Origin: Paraburkholderia caballeronis
GTDB lineage: Bacteria; Pseudomonadota; Gammaproteobacteria; Burkholderiales; Burkholderiaceae
Direction of reading: 5' to 3'
Length of the DNA stretch: 64,000 nt
NCBI RefSeq assembly: GCF_900104845.1
Contig: NZ_FNSR01000001.1
Span: 3,534,001-3,598,000 of the forward strand
Part shown: in pieces, positions 58,839-64,000 of the stretch
How positions within the stretch are numbered: the stretch's first letter is position 1
Layout of the letters: every line of letters begins with the position of its first letter
The notes under the pieces: generated by a model
Database searches by the model: none
The model's input: the letters and a program-made list of their open reading frames with translations, nothing else
Told to the model about the DNA's origin: nothing
Program-made: the position numbers and the translations under genes

Positions 58839-60416
58839 TCAGGCCGCCGGACCGATTTCCACACGACGCGCTTCCTTCGCGTCGCTGCCGCCGGTGATCG
58901 TCTCCGGCTTCTTCAGAATGATGCGGTCCTCCGCGATGCCCGCCGCCTTCAGCGCATCGCGCACCGCCTGTGCGCGGCGCTTCGCGAGTTCGGCGTTCGC
59001 ATCGGCCGAGCCCGTCGCATCGGTGTAGCCGGACAGCGCGAACTTCGCGTCCGGATGCGCCTTTGCGTAGTCGGCGGCCGCCTGGATCGCGGCCTGCGCG
59101 TCCGCGGGCAGCGTGCTCTTGCCGGTGTCGAAGTAGATCGACGCGGGCAGCGATGCGGTGTTCTGCGCAGCCGAAGCGTCGGGCGCGGCGCTCGCCGCCT
59201 GGGTGTCCGACGCCGCGGCGGCGCCCGCGCCTTCCGCGAGATGGTTGCCGCCCTCGGGCAGCTTGCCGTTGCGCGCGTCCGCGACCTGGCGCGGCTGCAG
59301 GATGTCGTTCGTGTGGTTGTCCCACGCGTTGCGCTCGAACGTGATCACCGATGCGATCTCGACGTCGGACAGCGTCGGCGCCCACGACGGCATCGCGTTC
59401 TTGCCCTTCAGCACGAGGCTCACGTGCTCGGCGATCGGCCCGTTGACGATCTTGCTGCCGTCGAGCGCCGGGAACGCGCCCGCGCCCTTGCCGGTCGGCT
59501 GGTGGCACACCGCGCAGTTCGCCATGTACACCTTTTCGCCGCGCTCCTTCAGTTCCGCGAGCGTATACGTGCGGTTCGGATCGTCGGCGCCGGCCGCCAT
59601 TTTTTTCTTCTGCGTATCGACCCACTTCGCATAGTCGTCGTCCGACAGCACCTCGACGACGACCGGCATGAACGCGTGTTCCTTGCCGCACAGTTCGGTG
59701 CAGAAGCCGCGATAGGTGCCGACCTTCGTCGCCTTGAACCAGGTGTCGCGCAGGAAGCCCGGAATCGCGTCCTGCTTCACGCCGAACGCGGGCACGAACC
59801 ACGAGTGCACGACGTCGTTCGCGGTGGTGATGATCCGCACTTTCCTGTCGACCGGCACGACGAGCGGGTTGTCGACTTCCTGCAGATACGTGTCGGTGAT
59901 CGGCGCGCGGTTGTTCACCTCGCTGCGCGGCGTGGACAGCGTGGACAGGAAGCTGATGCCCTCGCCCGGCCCCTTCACGTAGTCGTAGCCCCACTTCCAC
60001 TGGTAGCCGGTGACCTTCACGGTGAGGTCCGCGTTCGACGTGTCCTTCATCGCGACGACGGTGCGCGTCGCGGGCAGCGCCATCAGCACGACGATGATGA
60101 ACGGCACGATCGTCCAGATGATCTCGACCGTGGTGCTTTCGTGGAAATGGGCGGCCTTGTAGCCCTTCGACCGGCGGTGCGCGAAGATCGAATAGAACAT
60201 CACGCTGAACACGCCGACGAAGATCAGCAGGCACAGCAGCAGCATCAGCATGTGCAGGCTGAACAGTTCTTCGGCAATCGGCGTGACCGGCGTCTGCAGG
60301 TTGATCTGGTTGACGCGGGGTCCGCCCGGGCTGTCTCCGACCGCCAGGGCCGCGCCGGCGAACAGGAGTCCGCTGCACGCCAGCACACCCGCGAGGGCTC
60401 GCTTGATTGTTTTCAT
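58839..60416 (-). CDS. coxB: Cytochrome c oxidase subunit II with fused cytochrome c and OmpA-like domains
   Basis: Electron-entry subunit of the aa3 oxidase, about 525 residues. A signal-type N-terminus leads into two transmembrane helices (about 45-120) and the CuA cupredoxin domain (CTELCGKEHAF with CxxxCxxxH). A cytochrome c domain follows with haem site CAVCH. A low-complexity Ala/Asp linker then joins an OmpA-like peptidoglycan-binding domain (SIYFDTGKSTLPADAQ; YTDATGSADANAELAKRRA). The ATG at 60416 has AAGGA close upstream; ATG at 60440 is an alternative. The usual Cox II plus cytochrome c is about 400 residues, so the OmpA domain is an extra. Confidence 0.95.
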   Translation of the reverse strand: MKTIKRALAGVLACSGLLFAGAALAVGDSPGGPRVNQINLQTPVTPIAEELFSLHMLMLLLCLLIFVGVFSVMFYSIFAHRRSKGYKAAHFHESTTVEIIWTIVPFIIVVLMALPATRTVVAMKDTSNADLTVKVTGYQWKWGYDYVKGPGEGISFLSTLSTPRSEVNNRAPITDTYLQEVDNPLVVPVDRKVRIITTANDVVHSWFVPAFGVKQDAIPGFLRDTWFKATKVGTYRGFCTELCGKEHAFMPVVVEVLSDDDYAKWVDTQKKKMAAGADDPNRTYTLAELKERGEKVYMANCAVCHQPTGKGAGAFPALDGSKIVNGPIAEHVSLVLKGKNAMPSWAPTLSDVEIASVITFERNAWDNHTNDILQPRQVADARNGKLPEGGNHLAEGAGAAAASDTQAASAAPDASAAQNTASLPASIYFDTGKSTLPADAQAAIQAAADYAKAHPDAKFALSGYTDATGSADANAELAKRRAQAVRDALKAAGIAEDRIILKKPETITGGSDAKEARRVEIGPAA

Positions 60417-60504
60417 GGCTTCCTTACCCAAATTTTCCATTCGAACCCTCGCCCCGCAGGAAGGCTTTGTCTCCCAGGTCGAACCCTGGCGGGACACGCA
60501 CCAG

Positions 60505-60978
60505 CTAGCTACGCGCGAGCCACATGCGCAATTCCCGTGCGAACTGCGCACGACGATCCTGCGCGAGATGCAGCCCGACGGCGACCGTCTGGCCGCGGGA
60601 CACGAGCCGCACCGGAGCGCGCCGCGACGCGCCCGGCTCGACCCGGACCCAGCGGGGATTGAATTCGAACTGCGTGAGCCTGTCTGCGCTCACCTGTTCG
60701 ATCACCAGCCGGTTCGGGTACAGCCTGATACGTTCGTAATCGACAGCATGGCGCGCATGGATGGCGAAGGCGCCGCCCACGACCACCAGCTCGATGCCGG
60801 TGAAGGGGAGCACCAGCCATGCGCCGTTGAGCCATAGCAGCACGGCGATTGCAAGGGAGACGAGAGCCAGCGATGCGAAGAAGATGACGTATTGCCGGGG
60901 CGAGACCGAGCAGTTGCGCTTCATGGTCCAGTCTTTCAGGACCGGCTCCGGACTCGTCAGCAGATCAGACGCCTGCAT
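60505..60978 (-). CDS. DUF2244 integral membrane protein
   Basis: A 157-residue protein whose family motif WxxxRNCSLSPRQ appears as WTMKRNCSVSPRQYV near residue 20. Two adjacent transmembrane helices follow (VIFFASLALVSLAIAVLLWL and AWLVLPFTGIELVVVGGAF), then a soluble domain with RIRLYPNRLVIEQ. The ATG at 60978 has GGAGG 6 bp upstream. It is the first gene of the oxidase cluster, 88 bp before coxB. DUF2244 proteins are common beside cytochrome oxidase genes; function unknown. Confidence 0.88.
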   Translation of the reverse strand: MQASDLLTSPEPVLKDWTMKRNCSVSPRQYVIFFASLALVSLAIAVLLWLNGAWLVLPFTGIELVVVGGAFAIHARHAVDYERIRLYPNRLVIEQVSADRLTQFEFNPRWVRVEPGASRRAPVRLVSRGQTVAVGLHLAQDRRAQFARELRMWLARS

Positions 60979-61093
60979 CGCTGCCTCCTGCCATTTCCTG
61001 CAACTTCCGCAACCACTGTCGCCCTGCACATCTGTTGGCCTTACGGGTTTTCCACGTCAGATCTGGGGACTCTTCTGAGTGGCAAACTGACGC

Positions 61094-61122
61094 ATTATAG
61101 GCTCGATCCCCGACAGCCACAA
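61094..61122 (-). promoter_or_regulatory. Promoter of the DUF2244-cox operon
   Basis: On the minus strand TTGTGG (61117-61122), a 17-bp spacer and a perfect TATAAT (61094-61099), about 116 bp upstream of the DUF2244 start. Confidence 0.65.
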
Positions 61123-61239
61123 GCAAGCTGCCATCGGGCTGAAACCCGCGCCAGATAAGCCTGAGCGGGGTTTTTCAACATTTTTTCGAGGGCTTTCCGG
61201 ACGCTGATTCCCGACATAACGAAAGCCCTCTTTACCGCT

Positions 61240-62205
61240 TCAACGATGGCTCGCGGGGCCTCGTCCGATGTCCTCGATCCGCACGATTCCATGCCCTTCG
61301 GCAGTCCTGCGCGGCACCGCCTTCCATGCGTGTCCGTAGATGATCTCGAAGGTGAGCGGGATCGTGCCGTCGTCGCGGCGGCGCGCTTCGAGCGCCGCAA
61401 CGAGCGCGCGATGAAGCCGCTTCGCCGCGTGCGTCGCTTCGCGATCGCGCTCGAACGGATACGCGCCCCAGCGGCGCACGTCCGCGAGCAGTTTGTCCGC
61501 GGACGGATACGTGACGGTCAGCGTCTCCTGGTCCATCACCGGGATCTCGAAACCGTTCTCGACCAGCATGTCGCCGAGGTCGTGCATGTCGACGAAATCG
61601 ACGACGTGCGCGCGCGTCGGCACGCCGTGCGCCGCCTCGACTTCCGCGTAGACGCCGCGCAATTCCTTCAGCGTGTCGGGGCCGAGCGTGCTGAACATCA
61701 GAAGGCCGCTCACCTTCAGCACGCGCTGCCATTCGCCGAACACGAGGTCCGGGCGCGGATGCCAGTGCAATGCGAGGTTCGACCACAGCAGTTCGAACGC
61801 GTCGGACGCGAACGGCAGCGCCGCGAAATCGGCTTCGGCAAAACGCGGGCCGCGCGCGCCGAGCGCCTTGCCGATCGAGGCGGGAAGAAAGCGGCGCCAG
61901 CTCGTGTCGCCGGCGTCGTTATGCGTCGCGCGTAGCAGCATCGCGTGCGACAGGTCCGCGCCGAACACCGGCGCATCAGGAAAACGCGTGCGAAGATCCG
62001 GCAGGTCGTCGCCGGGGCCGCAGCCGATGTCGAGCACGCTGGTCGGGGCGATCTTGATGTAGTCGAGCCGCTCGCGCATGCGTTGCGCGATCTCGCGCGG
62101 CAGGAACGCGACCTCGTCGAAGGTCGCCGCGCGGCGATCGAAAATCTGACGCACGCGTCGGGAATCGTAGGCCGGACGGCCGGGTCTTGCTGAAGACGGA
62201 GACAT
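61240..62205 (-). CDS. bioC: BioC-like SAM-dependent methyltransferase
   Basis: Class I methyltransferase of 321 residues, probably the malonyl-ACP O-methyltransferase that starts biotin synthesis. It shows VRQIFDRRAATFDEVAFLPRE, the SAM motif VLDIGCGPGDDL (about residues 60-71), FADLSHAM-like DLSHAMLLRA, and LLWSNLALHWHPRPDLVFGEW, the BioC-typical motif IV region. No other bio genes are adjacent, and it is divergent from comF. Other SAM methyltransferases of similar fold cannot be fully excluded, so the substrate is moderately certain. Confidence 0.8.
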   Translation of the reverse strand: MSPSSARPGRPAYDSRRVRQIFDRRAATFDEVAFLPREIAQRMRERLDYIKIAPTSVLDIGCGPGDDLPDLRTRFPDAPVFGADLSHAMLLRATHNDAGDTSWRRFLPASIGKALGARGPRFAEADFAALPFASDAFELLWSNLALHWHPRPDLVFGEWQRVLKVSGLLMFSTLGPDTLKELRGVYAEVEAAHGVPTRAHVVDFVDMHDLGDMLVENGFEIPVMDQETLTVTYPSADKLLADVRRWGAYPFERDREATHAAKRLHRALVAALEARRRDDGTIPLTFEIIYGHAWKAVPRRTAEGHGIVRIEDIGRGPASHR

Positions 62206-62288
62206 GTCGGTCGTATTGGCGAAGTCTGCGAAGTATACTCGCTCATCCCAGCGTTTCAGTCCTCGGCCCGCCGCCGGGCCGCCCGTCG

Positions 62289-63092
62289 ATGCCGCCGTCC
62301 CCGCTCCACCCCGATCGTTTCCGCCCCGCCGCGCGGATTCGCGTCGCGGGTGTCCGCGTCTGTCAGGGTGTCCGGCAGCAGTGGCCGCGGTTCGCGCAGT
62401 TCGTTCTGCCCAATCGGTGTTCATTATGCGGCAATTTGTCGCAAACGACGCTGTGCGCGGCCTGCGACGCCGCGTACTGGAACGAACCGCGGCTGCGCTG
62501 CGCGGTTTGCGCGGTGCCGCTGAACGGCTCGTGGCGCACGGCGGCGCGCGGCTACCGCTGTAGCGACTGCGCGGAAGCGCCGCCGCCGTTCGACGCGACG
62601 CTGACACTCGCCGACTACCGCGCGCCGCTCGACCTGCTCGCGCGGCGGCTGAAGTTCCGCGCGCGCGTCGCGCTCGGCCACGAATTCGCGCTGCGGCTCG
62701 CGCACGCGGCAACCGACGCGCTCGATCCAGCCGATCCGCCGGACCTGATCGCGCCGGTGCCCCTGTCGCGCCGGCGGCTGATCGAGCGCGGCTACAACCA
62801 GGCGTGGCAGATCGCAAAGCCGCTGGCCCGCGCGCTGCACGTACGCGCGGACGCGACGCTCGCGCGACGCATCGCCCATACCGCGCCGCAATCGCGGCTA
62901 GACCGGGAAACGCGCCGCCGCAACGTCGCCGGCGCATTCGCGGTGACGAAGCCGGTGCGCGGCCTGCACGTCGCGGTCGTGGACGACGTGATGACGTCCG
63001 GCGCGACGCTCGAAGCACTCGCGCGCACGCTGAAAACCGCCGGCGCGCGGCGCGTGACGAACTTCGTCGCGCTGCGCACCCCGAAAACCTGA
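62289..63092 (+). CDS. ComF family protein (phosphoribosyltransferase-like)
   Basis: A 267-residue ComF/GntX-type protein. It has an N-terminal zinc-finger-like double cysteine motif (CSLCGNLSQTTLCAAC and CAVCAVPLNG...CSDC) and a C-terminal type I PRTase fold with VVDDVMTSGATLEALARTL as PRPP-loop. Homologues help DNA uptake or nutrient import; the function here is unproven. The start is set at ATG 62289; an earlier in-frame ATG (62187) would overlap the divergent bioC start. trmL follows after 18 bp. Confidence 0.88.
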   Translation: MPPSPLHPDRFRPAARIRVAGVRVCQGVRQQWPRFAQFVLPNRCSLCGNLSQTTLCAACDAAYWNEPRLRCAVCAVPLNGSWRTAARGYRCSDCAEAPPPFDATLTLADYRAPLDLLARRLKFRARVALGHEFALRLAHAATDALDPADPPDLIAPVPLSRRRLIERGYNQAWQIAKPLARALHVRADATLARRIAHTAPQSRLDRETRRRNVAGAFAVTKPVRGLHVAVVDDVMTSGATLEALARTLKTAGARRVTNFVALRTPKT

Positions 63093-63110
63093 TTGGCCTG
63101 TCCGCTCACC

Positions 63111-63581
63111 ATGTTCAATGTCGTTCTCGTCGAACCGGAAATTCCGCCGAACACCGGCAACGTGATCCGCCTGTGCGCGAACACCGGCGCGCGGCTGCAT
63201 CTGATCGAACCGCTCGGCTTCCCGCTCGACGACGCGAAGATGCGCCGCGCCGGTCTCGACTATCACGAGTACGCGCAAATGCACGTGCATCGCGACTGGC
63301 AAGCATTCGTCGCCGCCGAAACGCCGGATCCGACGCGGATGTTCGCGTTCACGACGCGCGGCTCCGGTCGATTTCACGCGCATGCGTTCGAGCCGGGCGA
63401 CTGGTTCGTGTTCGGCGCGGAGACGCGCGGCCTGCCGGACGCGGTGCTGGATCATTTCGCGCCCGCGCAGCGCGTAAGGCTGCCGATGCGGCCGGGCAAC
63501 CGCAGCCTGAACCTGTCGAACACGGTCGCGGTGGTCGTGTTCGAGGCGTGGCGGCAGACGGGGTTCGAAGGCGGGGAATGA
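63111..63581 (+). CDS. trmL: tRNA (cytidine(34)-2'-O)-methyltransferase
   Basis: SPOUT-class enzyme methylating the wobble nucleotide of tRNA-Leu isoacceptors. The 156-residue protein starts MFNVVLVEPEIPPNTGNVIR and has the knot motifs FGAETRGLPD and LPMRPGNRSLNLSNTVAVVV. This is standard length and order. It lies 18 bp after comF, and the two are probably co-transcribed. Confidence 0.95.
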   Translation: MFNVVLVEPEIPPNTGNVIRLCANTGARLHLIEPLGFPLDDAKMRRAGLDYHEYAQMHVHRDWQAFVAAETPDPTRMFAFTTRGSGRFHAHAFEPGDWFVFGAETRGLPDAVLDHFAPAQRVRLPMRPGNRSLNLSNTVAVVVFEAWRQTGFEGGE

Positions 63582-63626
63582 CGGGCCGCGCGCGGCGATG
63601 AACGCGCGGCGATGCGGTTACTGTGG

Positions 63627-64000
63627 TTACGTGTCGAGCTGCGCGAGTTCGCGCCGGTAGCGCGCGTACATCGCGTCGTCGAAACACGCGAAGATCACGT
63701 GCGTCAGTTCGGGCGTGGCGGCGACCGTGTCGATCACCGTCTGCGTCGCGATGCGCACCGCATCGTCGGGCGGAAAGCGATAGACGCCGCAACTGATCGC
63801 CGGAAACGCGACGCTCGTGCAACCGGCTTCGCGCGCGCACGCGAGCGACCGGCGATAACACGACGCGAGCAGTTCGGCCTCGCGCCGCGAGCCGCCGTGC
63901 CACACGGGGCCGACGGCGTGGATCACGAGCTTCGCGGGCAGGCGATAACCGCGCGTGACTTTCGCGTCGCCGGTGGCGCAGCCGCCCAGCGTTTCGCACT
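63627..64000 (-). CDS. Macro-domain protein (ADP-ribosyl/O-acetyl-ADP-ribose hydrolase), 5' part outside window
   Basis: C-terminal 123 or so residues of a macro-domain protein; the frame is open to the window end, so the start lies beyond 64000. Visible are CETLGGCATGDAKVTRGYRL (typical macro loop), VIHAVGPVWHGG, then AFPAISCGVYRFPPDDAV, the ribose-binding segment, and the C-terminal helix. The catalytic N-terminal AAN motif is not in the window. Likely activity is removal of ADP-ribose or hydrolysis of O-acetyl-ADP-ribose. It is convergent with trmL. Confidence 0.88.
   Translation of the reverse strand, partial: CETLGGCATGDAKVTRGYRLPAKLVIHAVGPVWHGGSRREAELLASCYRRSLACAREAGCTSVAFPAISCGVYRFPPDDAVRIATQTVIDTVAATPELTHVIFACFDDAMYARYRRELAQLDT

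Overview
The window is a chromosomal segment of a high-GC betaproteobacterium, most probably Burkholderia sensu lato (family Burkholderiaceae). Three things point there: strongly G/C-ending codons, near-identity of many proteins to what I know of that group, and the gene order (kdsD-kdsC-lptC-lptA-lptB-rpoN-hpf-ptsN-hprK-rapZ; TPR-lolB-ispE-tRNA-Gln-prs-rplY-pth; the nag PTS operon; the aa3 oxidase operon). It is almost all core genome. I see no insertion sequence, prophage or CRISPR array. Species assignment is not possible from the sequence alone.

Layout. 1-8.4 kb: 3' part of uvrA, an AI-2E-type permease, then on the minus strand purU, a Nudix hydrolase, a LysE exporter, apt and a CPA2 cation/proton antiporter. 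8.6-17.4 kb (plus): Kdo synthesis and LPS transport genes with overlapping starts, sigma-54, the hibernation factor and the nitrogen-PTS/HPr-kinase/RapZ group. 17.4-20 kb: a LON-domain protein, then mutY and mutM (oxidised-guanine repair). 20-27.3 kb: TPR lipoprotein-pathway neighbour, lolB, ispE, tRNA-Gln, prs, rplY, pth, hisC. 27.4-33.4 kb: ferredoxin, coaD, rsmD, ftsY, a maleylpyruvate/maleylacetoacetate isomerase plus FAA hydrolase pair, ybiB. 33.4-37.7 kb: a leuA leader region, leuA, an NTF2-like protein, and rpoH behind a perfect CIRCE element. 37.9-41.2 kb: cytochrome bd oxidase cydP-A-B-X. 41.2-48.8 kb (minus): GntR regulator, nagA, nagB-II, an EIIA-HPr-EI fusion and the GlcNAc EIICB. 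49-50 kb: a MarR-GNAT fusion. 50.1-61.1 kb (minus, except one small plus gene): metQ, sco, cyoE, ctaA, a SCO-like protein, SURF1, coxC, small subunit/assembly genes, coxA, coxB and a DUF2244 protein: the aa3-type cytochrome c oxidase with its haem A and copper assembly genes. 61.2-64 kb: BioC-like methyltransferase, comF, trmL and a macro-domain protein running off the end.

Most notable. (1) leuA is preceded by an unannotated 23-residue leader ORF with six leucine codons, three of them the rare CTA near its stop. It has a promoter that would make it almost leaderless, alternative hairpins over the CTA codons, and a C-rich, G-poor stretch before leuA: a plausible leader-peptide attenuator, possibly Rho-dependent. 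(2) rpoH carries an exact CIRCE operator, with an 18-bp-arm palindrome 30 bp upstream of it. (3) CoxB is a subunit II-cytochrome c-OmpA fusion, and the oxidase operon has no room for ctaG (cox11), which I would expect in it. (4) NagE has a second EIIB domain lacking the phosphorylated cysteine. (5) kdsD looks leaderless. (6) Small genes easily missed are cydX, the 50-residue cytochrome oxidase assembly protein and the leu leader.
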